DNA of 64,000 bases, taken from contig NZ_JABBGH010000001.1 in the NCBI RefSeq assembly GCF_012927305.1, positions 806,001 through 870,000 on the forward strand, given 5' to 3'. Shown here piece after piece: positions 8,721 through 16,691 of this stretch. This stretch comes from Hymenobacter polaris. GTDB taxonomy: Bacteria; Bacteroidota; Bacteroidia; Cytophagales; Hymenobacteraceae. The position numbers were made by a program, and so were the translations under genes. The notes under the pieces were generated by a model that was not told the DNA's origin, searched no databases, and was given only the letters and a program-made list of their open reading frames with translations. The number at the start of each line of letters is the position of its first letter. Position 1 is the stretch's first letter.

Positions 8721-9344
8721 CTAGGCTTCTTCCAGGGCCTCAAATACGGCCTCCAGCTCGGTGAAGTCGCGCAGGCCGGGTTTCAGCTCGTCGCCGCCGC
8801 TGAGGATGAGGCCGGCTGGGTGCACTTGCTGGGCCGTGTCGGCGGCCTGGGTGGGGTCGGCGGGGGCGGCCAGCCAGAGCGGCGCCTGGCGGGCCAGCTG
8901 GTGGTAGTAGGCCCGGTCGGTGGCGTAGGGGCGCGGGGCTTCGCCAAACAGGGCAAAGCCGGCCGGGAAGCTGGCCGTGAGGTCGGCCAGGGTGGCCGCC
9001 AGGTGGTCGGGGTGGGTGAGCACCACTTCGGGCACTTCTACCAGCACCGGCACGGCCAGGCCCTGGGGCCAGGCCGGGCGCCCGCGGTCGAGGCGCAGCA
9101 GCACCCCCGACAAGTCGCACTCTTCCACCAGGCGGTTGATTTCGGCGCCGGCCACGTGCCCAAACTCGCCGATGATATCGACGCCGGCCACCCAGCCGGC
9201 CAGCTCGCGGGCCGTGGCCGCATCGAGGGCGCCGGGCAGCTGCTGGTCGAGGGTGAAGATGAGGCCCTGGGCCCCCATGCCCGCGCAATAGCGGGCGTCG
9301 GAAAGGTTATTAATGCCGCGAACGAGGACTGGAAGGGCAAGCAT
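8721..9344 (-). CDS. TrpF-like (beta/alpha)8 barrel protein, probably not a true TrpF
   Basis: The ATG at 9344 gives 207 residues starting MLALPVLVRGINNLSDARY. INNLSDARYCAGMGAQGLIF aligns with the first beta-alpha unit of phosphoribosylanthranilate isomerases (KICGIT...DA...GAD..GFVF), and GLILSGGDELKPGLRDF with their phosphate-binding C-terminal end. The general-base Cys of the KICG motif is not there (VRGI instead), and I find no counterpart of the catalytic Asp. I therefore read it as a relative of TrpF of unknown function. No other trp gene is nearby. The frame is open upstream to 9395 but that stretch looks non-coding. Confidence 0.65.
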   Translation of the reverse strand: MLALPVLVRGINNLSDARYCAGMGAQGLIFTLDQQLPGALDAATARELAGWVAGVDIIGEFGHVAGAEINRLVEECDLSGVLLRLDRGRPAWPQGLAVPVLVEVPEVVLTHPDHLAATLADLTASFPAGFALFGEAPRPYATDRAYYHQLARQAPLWLAAPADPTQAADTAQQVHPAGLILSGGDELKPGLRDFTELEAVFEALEEA

Positions 9345-9501
9345 GGGTGCGTGGGTAAATGGTAGCAAGCGAGCGCAAAAGTAAGGCAGGCGCATGGGCG
9401 CGGCCGGCTACCACCTAGGGCCACCCCAGGGCGCGAAACAGCCAAGCGTGTTAGGAACTGTTAACGGTAGGCTAGAATAGTTTGAAGAGCATGTCTGGTA
9501 A

Positions 9502-9610
9502 CCAAAAAGCCCGTCATGCTGAGCTTGTCGCAGCATCTTGGCAGGGCGACACCCGCACGACACCCGCCAGCCAAGATGCTTCGACAAGCTCAGCATGACG
9601 GGCTTTTTGG
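9502..9610. repeat. REP-like palindrome with terminator-like outer stem
   Basis: Arms 9502-9542 and 9570-9610 pair over 41 bases with one mismatch. The inner part is the same GTCATGCTGAGCTTGTCG element as at 5600. The outer part CCAAAAAGCCCG...CGGGCTTTTTGG looks like a two-way rho-independent terminator. It follows the fucosidase stop on the minus strand and precedes the TrpF-like gene. Confidence 0.8.
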
Positions 9611-9645
9611 CTATCAGTAACCCCTTAGCCGGCGCGGGCTGGGCC

Positions 9646-11109
9646 CTAGGGCAGGGCGTTGTGCACTTTAAACACGTAGGCGAACGGCGACGGCACTTGC
9701 GCCGGCGTAAGGGCGGGCGGCTGGATGAGGAACTGGCCCCGCCGGCGCCGGCACTTAACGGGCACCGGGCTGCCCAGCAGCGTCACGGTGGGGTGGCGGC
9801 GGGCCGGCACGCCCGCCACTACAAAAGCCGCCGGCGGCCAGCGCGGGGCCAGCACGTACACGTCGCGCCCCTTGGCCGTGTAGTAGAGCGCCGGGGGCTG
9901 CGGCCCGGGTAGGGGCGCGCCGGGGGGAGCCCACGCGTGCGTGCCGTAGATGGCTTCGCCGTTGACGGCCAGCCACTGGCCGATGTCGAGCAGCCGCTCC
10001 TGCATGAGCACGGGAATCGTGCCATCGGCGGCCGGCCCGATGTTGAGCAGCAGGTTGCCGCCCCGGCTCACGATGGCGATGAGTTGCTGCACGAGCTGAG
10101 CTGAGGTGCGGTAGTCGTTGATGTTCTCGGCCCGGTTGAAGCCGTAAGACTCGCCCATGCCCCGGCTCTCCTCCCAGGCGTGGGCGGGGCCCACGTGCGC
10201 GTCGTCGCTGGCGTACTCGCTGGTGTAGTAGCCGCCGTGCTGGCCGCGGGTGCCCTGGCCCCAGCGGTCGTTCACGACCACCTCGTCTTTGTTGGGGGCG
10301 TAGTTGTAGAGCCAGGCCAGAAACTCGGGGCTGCGCCAGTAGGTGGCGGGGTAGTCCCACTCGCCGTCGGCAAAGAGCAGGGCGGGCTGGTAGCGGGTCA
10401 CCAGCTCTTTAAGCTGGTAGAGTGAGTTTTGCGCGACGTACTGGCTCTCGGGTATTTGGTGACGCGCCACGTCGGCGGGCGGCAGGTAGTAGCCGCTCGG
10501 GCGGCGGCTGGTTGGCGTGCTTTCCCACTCCAGCAGCGAGTAGTAGAGGCCCATCTTCAGGTGGCGGGCGCGCACGGCCTGGGCAAGCTCGCCCACCAGG
10601 TCGCGGTGGGGGCCCACGGCGGCGCTGTTCCAATCCTGCTTGTAGGGCGCCGTGGTGGGCCAGAGGCAGTAACCATCGTGGTGCTTGGCTGTGAGCACCA
10701 CGTAGCGGGCCCCGGCGCGCGCAAACAAGTCGGCCCAGCGGGCGGGGTCAAACAGCTCGGCCCGGAACAGGGGGCCGAAGTCGCGGTAGGTGAAGGAGGG
10801 GCCGTAATTCTTGTTGTGGAAGCTTTGGCGCAGCGCCGGGTTGCCGTACACGTCGGCCCCGTACCACTCGGCGTAGGTTTCATAGGGCCTAGGGCTGACG
10901 GGGCGGTAGGCGGGCACCGAATACACCCCCCAGTGAATGAAGATGCCAAACTTGGCCTCGGTGAACCACGCCGGCACGGGGCGCTGGTCGAGCGACGACC
11001 ACGTGGGCGCATAGAGCGCCTGGGCGCGAGCGGGCAGGGGCAAGACCGCAGCAACGCCTAGGAGCGCAGGCAGCCCCCACCAGCGCCAGCAGGACGAGAA
11101 AGCCATCAT
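9646..11109 (-). CDS. Alpha-L-fucosidase, glycoside hydrolase family 29
   Basis: Secreted retaining fucosidase. It has 487 residues; a signal peptide covers about 1-30 (LLGVAAVLPLPARAQA). Family motifs are KFGIFIHWGVYSVPAY at about 53-68, YVVLTAKHHDGYCLWPT at about 136-152 and LKMGLYYSLLEW at about 184-195. LLFADGEWD holds the expected nucleophile Asp at about 248 (family form WFDG). GGNLLLNIGPAADGTIP closes the catalytic domain, as usual. Two adjacent ATG codons (11109 and 11106) could start it. It probably acts in the periplasm or outside the cell on fucosylated glycans. It is isolated from other polysaccharide-utilisation genes. Confidence 0.92.
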   Translation of the reverse strand: MMAFSSCWRWWGLPALLGVAAVLPLPARAQALYAPTWSSLDQRPVPAWFTEAKFGIFIHWGVYSVPAYRPVSPRPYETYAEWYGADVYGNPALRQSFHNKNYGPSFTYRDFGPLFRAELFDPARWADLFARAGARYVVLTAKHHDGYCLWPTTAPYKQDWNSAAVGPHRDLVGELAQAVRARHLKMGLYYSLLEWESTPTSRRPSGYYLPPADVARHQIPESQYVAQNSLYQLKELVTRYQPALLFADGEWDYPATYWRSPEFLAWLYNYAPNKDEVVVNDRWGQGTRGQHGGYYTSEYASDDAHVGPAHAWEESRGMGESYGFNRAENINDYRTSAQLVQQLIAIVSRGGNLLLNIGPAADGTIPVLMQERLLDIGQWLAVNGEAIYGTHAWAPPGAPLPGPQPPALYYTAKGRDVYVLAPRWPPAAFVVAGVPARRHPTVTLLGSPVPVKCRRRRGQFLIQPPALTPAQVPSPFAYVFKVHNALP

Positions 11110-11171
11110 ATTAAAGGCTGTTGTGGTTAGTCCAGGGTAGGAAAGCCCGGTCGCGAGCGGCCCGGCCAGCC

Positions 11172-11498
11172 TTACAACGCGGGCCCTACCGCGTCGTAGA
11201 TGACGACTTTCTCCCAGTAGCGGGCGTAGCGCTGCCGAAACTCCTCGTGCAGCGGGTGCTGCTGGTAGCTTTGCTCATCGGCCGCGCTGGCAAAGAAGCA
11301 CAGCCAGGAGTAGGTGTAGCTGCGGTCGATGACGGCGCGGTCGGTGGCGGCGGGCGTGCCGATGTGGGCCAGCTTAATGCTGGGAACGCCGCGCAGCAGC
11401 TGCAGGCCTTCCAGCAGCTGGGCCTGGTCGGCCGCGCTGGCGCCGGCCGGGGCGTAGAACAAGACGTGGTGCACAAACAGGGTGGAATTGGGGACCAT
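11172..11498 (-). CDS. Dabb-domain (stress-responsive alpha/beta barrel) protein
   Basis: The ATG at 11498 gives 108 residues; the frame is open to 11561 but those codons look like upstream noise. FVHHVLFYAPAGAS at the start and YSWLCFFASAADEQSYQQHPLHEEF in the middle match the small dimeric ferredoxin-like Dabb fold, with the conserved His and the Y..HP.H element. The reaction is unknown; members range from plant stress proteins to polyketide cyclases. It lies 62 nt upstream of the fucosidase on the same strand and may be cotranscribed with it. Confidence 0.8.
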   Translation of the reverse strand: MVPNSTLFVHHVLFYAPAGASAADQAQLLEGLQLLRGVPSIKLAHIGTPAATDRAVIDRSYTYSWLCFFASAADEQSYQQHPLHEEFRQRYARYWEKVVIYDAVGPAL

Positions 11499-11682
11499 GG
11501 GGCGAATAGGAAAAAGCGAGAAACTGCGCCGGGCCGCGCGAGCTGGCACCGACGGGCGCAAAATACGGCAACTGGCCCCGCCCGGCGGCCCGGCGCCGCC
11601 TGGCCGCCGCCCGCGCCCCGCCGGCTATCGGGCCGCGCGCAGCCTGCTGCTGGCCCGCGGGCCCCGGCTGGTTTGGGCGCCG

Positions 11683-11690
11683 TATCTTTG
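11683..11690 (+). promoter_or_regulatory. TATCTTTG, -7-type promoter element before mnmA
   Basis: TATCTTTG is an exact TAnnTTTG match 51 nt before the mnmA ATG, in a gap between divergent genes. A TTTG at 11672 is too close to serve as the -33 element, so only the -7 half is supported. Confidence 0.5.
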
Positions 11691-11741
11691 CGGCTGGCCC
11701 CAGCCGGAACGTTCACCTCCCTAGGGTGGGTTGCCAAGCTA

Positions 11742-12905
11742 ATGAACACCAACCAAGTGAAAGGCCGCGTCCTCGTGGCCATGAGTGGCGGCATCGACTC
11801 GAGCGTGGCCGCGGTGCTGCTGCACGAAGCCGGCTACGAAGTAGTGGGCATGACCATGAAAACCTGGGACTACGCCACGGCCGGCGGCTCGAAGAAGGAA
11901 ACCGGCTGCTGCTCGCTGGACTCCATTAACGATGCCCGCGACATTGCCGTGCGCCTGGGTTTCCCGCACTATATCATCGACATTCGGGAGGAATTCGGCG
12001 ACTACGTCATCGACAACTTCACGGAGGAGTACCTGGCCGGCCGCACCCCCAACCCCTGCGTGCTCTGCAACACCCACATTAAGTGGGACGCCCTGCTGCG
12101 CCGGGCCGACATGCTGGGCTGCGAGTTCATCGCCACCGGCCACTACGCCCGCATCCGGCACGACGCCGAAACCGGGCGCTACGTGGTGAGCAAGGGCCTC
12201 GACGAAAACAAAGACCAGAGCTACGCGCTGTGGGGCGTGAGCCAGGCCAGCCTGAGCCGCACGCTGTTTCCGCTGGGCGAGCTGCGCAAGTCGGAGATTT
12301 ACGACGAGGCCCGCCGCCGCGGCTTCACGGCCCTCGTGAACAAGCCCGAGAGCTACGAAATTTGCTTTATCCCCGACAACGACTACCGCGGCTTCCTGCG
12401 TCGCCGGGTGCCGGGCCTCGATGAGCGCGTGGCCGGCGGCCGCTTCGTGGATAGCGCCGGACGCGACCTGGGCCCGCACGAGGGCTACCCGTTCTATACC
12501 ATCGGGCAGCGCAAGGGCCTGGGCATTGCCCTTGGGTTTCCGGCCTACGTGGTGGCCATCCGGCCCGATACCAACGAGGTGGTGCTGGGCAACTACGACG
12601 AGCTGGCTTCCTCCTTCACTACCGTGCACAAGCTCAACCTGGGCAAGCTGGCCTCGCTGGAAGGGCGCGGCCTGGTGCCGGCCGTGGTGAAGGTGCGCTA
12701 CCACCACGCCGGCACGCCCGCCTTGCTTGAGCAAGATGGTCCCGACCACATCCGCCTCTACTTCACCGAGCCGGTGCACGCCGTTACGCCCGGCCAGGCC
12801 GCCGTCTTCTACGACGGAGCCGATGTGCTGGGCGGCGGCTGGATTACGCGCCACGTCATTGGCGAAGCACCAGCGCCAGCGGCCGGGGTGGCCGCACTGG
12901 CCTAG
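11742..12905 (+). CDS. mnmA: tRNA-specific 2-thiouridylase MnmA
   Basis: ATP-dependent sulfur transfer to U34 of tRNA(Lys, Glu, Gln). The ATG at 11742 gives 387 residues; the long open frame upstream is not coding. The PP-loop is SGGIDSSVA at 15-23. The catalytic Cys pair is Cys106 (TPNPCVLCN) and Cys208 (YEICFIPD). GHYARI, NKDQSYALWGV and the C-terminal barrel region (YTIGQRKGLGIALG) are also family features. An extra acidic/CC segment GSKKETGCCSLDSINDA at about 49-65 is common in MnmA. The stop TAG lies in GCCTAGGG. Confidence 0.95.
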   Translation: MNTNQVKGRVLVAMSGGIDSSVAAVLLHEAGYEVVGMTMKTWDYATAGGSKKETGCCSLDSINDARDIAVRLGFPHYIIDIREEFGDYVIDNFTEEYLAGRTPNPCVLCNTHIKWDALLRRADMLGCEFIATGHYARIRHDAETGRYVVSKGLDENKDQSYALWGVSQASLSRTLFPLGELRKSEIYDEARRRGFTALVNKPESYEICFIPDNDYRGFLRRRVPGLDERVAGGRFVDSAGRDLGPHEGYPFYTIGQRKGLGIALGFPAYVVAIRPDTNEVVLGNYDELASSFTTVHKLNLGKLASLEGRGLVPAVVKVRYHHAGTPALLEQDGPDHIRLYFTEPVHAVTPGQAAVFYDGADVLGGGWITRHVIGEAPAPAAGVAALA

Positions 12906-12926
12906 GGAGTTAAAATAGGACGTTGG

Positions 12927-13028
12927 GCAGGCGCGGTCGCCCTCCGCGCGGACCCCACCCCCTAGCCCCCTCTCCCGGAGGGGAGGGGGCTAGGGGGTGG
13001 GGTCCGCGCGGAGGGCGACCGCGCCTGC
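12927..13028. repeat. Perfect 46-bp inverted repeat downstream of mnmA
   Basis: Arms 12927-12972 and 12983-13028 are exact reverse complements with a 10-nt loop. The sequence is built from GCGCGGTCGCCCTCCGCGCGG and ACCCCACCCCCTAGCCCCCTC words. The same kind of words (CTCACCCCACGAGACCCC, CCCCCTCCCC) build the much larger palindrome at 58834-59247, so the two probably belong to one family of intergenic repeat. Confidence 0.9.
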
Positions 13029-13076
13029 GTAACACCACCCGCCCGCGCATACGGCCCAGTTGCGACCGGGCGTTAG

Positions 13077-13118
13077 TACCTTGCTAGCCGGTGCGTGCAC
13101 CCGCTAGCAAGGTATTTT
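13077..13118 (+). terminator. Rho-independent terminator
   Basis: TACCTTGCTAGC (13077-13088) pairs perfectly with GCTAGCAAGGTA (13103-13114), followed by TTTTTA. It would end transcripts from mnmA and lies just before the lipoprotein gene. Its T run overlaps the most upstream possible start of that gene, which is one reason I prefer a later start there. Confidence 0.75.
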
Positions 13119-13137
13119 TATGCCGTTATTCTTTTGT

Positions 13138-13938
13138 ATGATTCGACGTTTTAGCACAGCAGATAGGCTTACCGGCCGGGTACTGGCCCTAGGGGCAGCG
13201 GGCCTCGCGGCGGCCCTGGCCCTGGGCAGCTGCCGCCACGAGTCGGTGGTAGTGCCTGCCTACAGCGACTATTACCCGCTGACGCTGGGCGCCTACCGCA
13301 GCTACGTGGTGCAGGACTCGACCTGGAAGGCCGGTAAGGTGACTACCACCCAGTACCAGCTGCGCGAGCGCGTGAGCGAGCAGTTTAGCGACGCCGCCGG
13401 GCTGCCCGCCTACCGCCTGGTGCGCTCGCGCCGCGCCGACGCCAGCGCCGCCTGGACGGATGACAGCGTGCTGGTGGTGCAGCCCCTGCCGCGGGCCCTG
13501 CTGCTGACGCGCAGCAACGTGCGCACCGTGGAAATGATTTATCCGCCCGTGGCTGGCAAGGGCTGGAACCAGTACGCCCTCACCGTCAACGGCCAGGCCG
13601 CCACCTACCAGTTCGTCGATACCGTGACTAACCTGACGCGGCGCTACGGGCCCAGCGTGGGCGGGGCCTACACCACGCCCGCCGCCGGCCCGGCGGCCGC
13701 CAAAGCGTACGCCACCACCGCCACGGTGCTCGACATCCTGCCCGTGGGCCTGAACGACGGCATTTACCGGCGCAGCGGCTACCAGCAGGTGTTTGCCCTG
13801 GGCACCGGCCCGGTGCTGCGCCGCCGCTACTACTACGAGCTGTTCACGACCGGCAGCGGCGGCCAGCAAACCCCCACCAGCAGCATCCAGAACGGCACCT
13901 CGCGCCGCGAAACCCTGCTCGAAACCGGCACGCTGTAG
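13138..13938 (+). CDS. Lipoprotein of unknown function
   Basis: The ATG at 13138 (MIRRFSTADRLTG) gives 266 residues; an ATG at 13120 in the same frame is also possible but abuts the terminator. A lipoprotein signal ends in ALALGSC, with the lipid-carrying Cys about 33 residues in. The mature part opens with YYPLTLGAYRSYVVQDSTW, a form common in Bacteroidota surface lipoproteins, and is rich in beta-strand patterns and Thr/Tyr. I recognise no catalytic motif. It is followed by a T9SS subtilase on the same strand. Confidence 0.7.
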   Translation: MIRRFSTADRLTGRVLALGAAGLAAALALGSCRHESVVVPAYSDYYPLTLGAYRSYVVQDSTWKAGKVTTTQYQLRERVSEQFSDAAGLPAYRLVRSRRADASAAWTDDSVLVVQPLPRALLLTRSNVRTVEMIYPPVAGKGWNQYALTVNGQAATYQFVDTVTNLTRRYGPSVGGAYTTPAAGPAAAKAYATTATVLDILPVGLNDGIYRRSGYQQVFALGTGPVLRRRYYYELFTTGSGGQQTPTSSIQNGTSRRETLLETGTL

Positions 13939-14068
13939 GGGCCGGCTAACCCCGCTGCGGCTTGGCGCGGGCTTGGGGTGGCACCTTAGCGGCAGCGGGC
14001 GCGCCCAGCGCTGGGCGGGCGAGGGCCGCTCGCTGCCTTTTTACACAAGCGATTCACTGACTACCTGC

Positions 14069-15769
14069 ATGAAACGTATTATTTGGCTGGCTTGGCTGCT
14101 GGTAGGGGGCCTAGGCGCCTTGCCGCGCGCCCAGGCCCAAACGACTACGCTGGCGCCGCGCCGCTACCTGGTTTATTTTCAAGACAAAGCCAACTCGCCC
14201 TACTCGGTGGCCCGGCCGCAGCAGTTTTTGTCGGCGCGGGCGCTGGCCCGGCGCCAGCGCCAGGGCATTGCCGTGCGCCCGCGCGACTTGCCCGTGACCC
14301 CTGCCTACGTGGCCCAGGTGCGGGCCGTGAGCGGTAGCCCGCAGGTGCTTTACACCACGCGCTGGCTCAACGGGGCCGTGCTCAGCTGCGACTCGGCCAC
14401 CTACGCCCAGGTGCTGCAACTGCCGGCGGTGCGCAGCGGCCGCCCGCTGAGCCTGCTGCCCCCGGTGGCCCCTAGGGCCGCCCCGCCGGTGCTGCCCGGC
14501 CCGCCCGCCGCCCGCACCACCGAGGCCCGCGCCACCTACGGCGCGGCCTACGCCCAAAACCAGCTCATCGGCGCCGTGGCGGCCCACGGCGCGGGCTTCC
14601 GGGGCGAGGGCATGCAGGTGGCGGTGTTCGACGCCGGCTTTCCGGGCGTCAACCAAATGGCCGCTTTGCAGGCGCTGCAAACCCAGGGCCGGGTGGCCAG
14701 CACCCGCAACTTCGTGGACGGCGGCACCAGCGTGTACTTGCGCAACGGCCACGGCACCGCCACCCTGGGCTTGATAGCGGGCGAGCTGCCGGGCACCTAC
14801 GTGGGCACCGCCCCCAGGGCCACCTTCCACCTCTGCATCACGGAGGACGTGAACAGCGAGTATCCCATTGAGGAAGCCAACTGGCTGGCCGCCGCCGAGT
14901 ACGCCGACTCGGTGGGGGTGGACGTTATCAGCTCGTCGTTGGGCTACACCACCTTCGACCAGCCCGCCCTCTCGCACACCTACGCCGAGTTGAACGGGCG
15001 CACGGCCATCAGCAGCCTAGCGGCCCTGGGGGCGGCGCGTGTGGGCATGGTGGTGTGCAACTCGGCTGGCAACGACGGCGGCAACGCCTGGCACTACATC
15101 GGGGTGCCGGCCGACGCCGACAGCATCATCACGGTGGGCGCCGTCGACTCCTTGCGCCAGCACGCGGGCTTCAGCTCGTACGGGCCCACGGCCGATGGGC
15201 GAATAAAGCCCACGCTGGCGGCCATGGGCGTAGCCTCGGCCGTGCTCACGCCCGTGGGCACCGTGGTGCGGGGCAACGGCACCTCCTACGCCTGCCCCGA
15301 GCTGGCGGGCCTGGTGGCCGATTTCTGGCAGGCTAACCCCACGCTCACTGCCCAGCAAGTCATTGCGGCGCTCACGCGCGCGGGCTCGCAGGCTGCGGCG
15401 CCCGACAATACCTTGGGCTACGGCATTCCCGACTTCACCACCGCCTACAATCTGCTGCACCCCGGCCAGCCGCTGGCCGCCACGCCGGCCGCCCCCGCGC
15501 CCCCTACCGAAACGCTGAGCGTGTTTCCCAACCCCAGCCGCGGCAGCGAGCTGCTGCTGGGGTTGCCGCCGGCGCTGCGCGGCCAGGCCCTGCGCGTGCG
15601 CATCGTGGATGCGCGCGGCGCGCTGGTGGCCGAGCAGCTGGTGCCGCCGGGCGCGGCCCCGGTGCCGCTGCGGCTGCCGGCGCGCGGCCTGGCGCCCGGC
15701 ACCTACCAGTGCGTGGTGCGGCCCGCGGCGGGCGGGGCCGGGCAGGTAGTGCGGTTCAGCCAGCAGTAG
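14069..15769 (+). CDS. S8 (subtilisin-like) serine peptidase with type IX secretion C-terminal domain
   Basis: The ATG at 14069 gives 566 residues; the open frame upstream to 13793 overlaps the previous gene and is not coding. Signal peptide about 1-24 (LLVGGLGALPRAQAQ). Catalytic triad: Asp188 (VAVFDAGFPG), His228 (RNGHGTATLGLIAG), Ser406 (GNGTSYACPELAG). The oxyanion Asn is in VVCNSAGNDGG. Residues about 485-566 (LSVFPNPSRG... to a basic/aromatic end) form a type A T9SS sorting domain, so the enzyme should be secreted or surface-attached by the type IX system. Confidence 0.92.
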   Translation: MKRIIWLAWLLVGGLGALPRAQAQTTTLAPRRYLVYFQDKANSPYSVARPQQFLSARALARRQRQGIAVRPRDLPVTPAYVAQVRAVSGSPQVLYTTRWLNGAVLSCDSATYAQVLQLPAVRSGRPLSLLPPVAPRAAPPVLPGPPAARTTEARATYGAAYAQNQLIGAVAAHGAGFRGEGMQVAVFDAGFPGVNQMAALQALQTQGRVASTRNFVDGGTSVYLRNGHGTATLGLIAGELPGTYVGTAPRATFHLCITEDVNSEYPIEEANWLAAAEYADSVGVDVISSSLGYTTFDQPALSHTYAELNGRTAISSLAALGAARVGMVVCNSAGNDGGNAWHYIGVPADADSIITVGAVDSLRQHAGFSSYGPTADGRIKPTLAAMGVASAVLTPVGTVVRGNGTSYACPELAGLVADFWQANPTLTAQQVIAALTRAGSQAAAPDNTLGYGIPDFTTAYNLLHPGQPLAATPAAPAPPTETLSVFPNPSRGSELLLGLPPALRGQALRVRIVDARGALVAEQLVPPGAAPVPLRLPARGLAPGTYQCVVRPAAGGAGQVVRFSQQ

Positions 15770-15866
15770 GGGCCTGGGGTTAAAGGTTAGCAGTAGTTTC
15801 GCCGACCTTTTAACTTTCCCCAGACAATAGAAATCTAATATGATTGGCTAAATATTTCTAAAAATA

Positions 15867-15897
15867 TTGGCAAATATAATCGGTTGTCGTATCTTTA
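15867..15897 (+). promoter_or_regulatory. Promoter TTG-N20-TATCTTTA before the zinc-ribbon gene
   Basis: TTG at 15867-15869 and TATCTTTA at 15890-15897, 20 nt apart, in an AT-rich stretch that contrasts with the surroundings. This fits the Bacteroidota -33/-7 pattern with one change in the last base of the -7 element. The ATG follows 25 nt later. Confidence 0.6.
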
Positions 15898-15922
15898 AGC
15901 CGTCATTCAACCGACGCACGCC

Positions 15923-16246
15923 ATGTTACAGCTAATGACTACCAAGCGCATTGGGCGCCGCCAGTTCCACTTCACGGTGGAGGGCAAAAACTTTCACGAA
16001 GTGGTGGCCGAGTACGACCGCCTGAGCTTTCCCGACGTGGGGGCCTGCGGCCTCTGCGGCTCCGATAACCTCGACCTGACCAGCCGGGTGGCCCAGGGCA
16101 AGTTCAAGTACACCAGCATTAAGTGCAAGGACTGCAAGGGCGACCTCACCTTTGGCAAGATGCAGGAAGACGAGGATACGTACTTTTTGCGCCGCAAGCC
16201 GGGCGGCGAGCTTGACTGGCGCCCCATGGAAAAGAAGCCCGAGTAG
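15923..16246 (+). CDS. Small zinc-ribbon protein of unknown function
   Basis: The protein has 107 residues. Two Cys pairs, Cys42-x2-Cys45 (GACGLCGSDNL) and Cys68-x2-Cys71 (SIKCKDCKGD), should bind one zinc. The N-terminal part (RRQFHFTVEGKNFHEVVAEYDRLSF) and the C-terminal part (DTYFLRRKPGGELDWRP) are likely to flank the ribbon with strands. The form reminds me of small phage-type zinc-ribbon proteins, but I cannot name a family. It has its own AT-rich promoter. A second ATG at 15935 is an alternative start. Confidence 0.65.
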   Translation: MLQLMTTKRIGRRQFHFTVEGKNFHEVVAEYDRLSFPDVGACGLCGSDNLDLTSRVAQGKFKYTSIKCKDCKGDLTFGKMQEDEDTYFLRRKPGGELDWRPMEKKPE

Positions 16247-16271
16247 GCCCGGCCTAGGGTCTTGCACCACC

Positions 16272-16637
16272 ATGAAGCTTAACGCGCTTTCGCTGCGGCC
16301 GTTTATCGGGGCCCGGGACTTTGCGCAGTCCCGGGCCTTCTACGCCGAGCTGGGTTTTCAGGAAACCGCTTTGACGCCAACCCTGTCGCTGTTTGCCACT
16401 GAGGCGCTGGGGTTTTACTTGCAGGACGCCTACGTGCCGGACTGGATTGCGAATACCATGGTTTTTCTGGAAGTAACCGACGCCGACCAGTACTACCAGC
16501 AGCTGCGGGCCCTGGACTTGCCGGCCCGGTATGCGGGCGCCCGGCTAACGCCGGTGCAAACTTTTGCCTGGGGCAAGGAGTGCTACCTGTACGACCCCTG
16601 CGGCATCCTCTGGCACGTGGGCGAGTTTGCCCGCTAG
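16272..16637 (+). CDS. VOC (glyoxalase/bleomycin-resistance fold) family protein
   Basis: The ATG at 16272 gives 121 residues. LRPFIGARDFAQSRAFYAELGF at the start and ECYLYDPCGILWHVGEF at the end are the two beta-alpha-beta-beta-beta halves of a VOC domain; the second matches the usual DP.G..W.. element. Metal-binding residues are not obvious, so it may be a binding protein and not a metalloenzyme. It is 25 nt after the zinc-ribbon gene and may share its promoter. Confidence 0.82.
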   Translation: MKLNALSLRPFIGARDFAQSRAFYAELGFQETALTPTLSLFATEALGFYLQDAYVPDWIANTMVFLEVTDADQYYQQLRALDLPARYAGARLTPVQTFAWGKECYLYDPCGILWHVGEFAR

Positions 16638-16678
16638 CTGGCCGCGTTGTTGCCCGTCGGGCCTAGCCGGCGGGTTTC

Positions 16679-16686
16679 TACCTTTG
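16679..16686 (+). promoter_or_regulatory. TACCTTTG element directly before the rpe start
   Basis: TACCTTTG matches TAnnTTTG and ends only 5 nt before the rpe ATG. If used, transcription would begin at or next to the start codon, giving a leaderless mRNA. TTG triplets occur at 16647-16652, a few bases farther upstream than usual. Confidence 0.5.
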
Positions 16687-16691
16687 CGGGC

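Noticed and set aside
9646..11498. Polysaccharide-utilisation locus around the fucosidase
   Set aside because: There is no SusC/SusD pair or regulator next to it; the large TonB-dependent receptor is 6 kb away and lacks a SusD partner.
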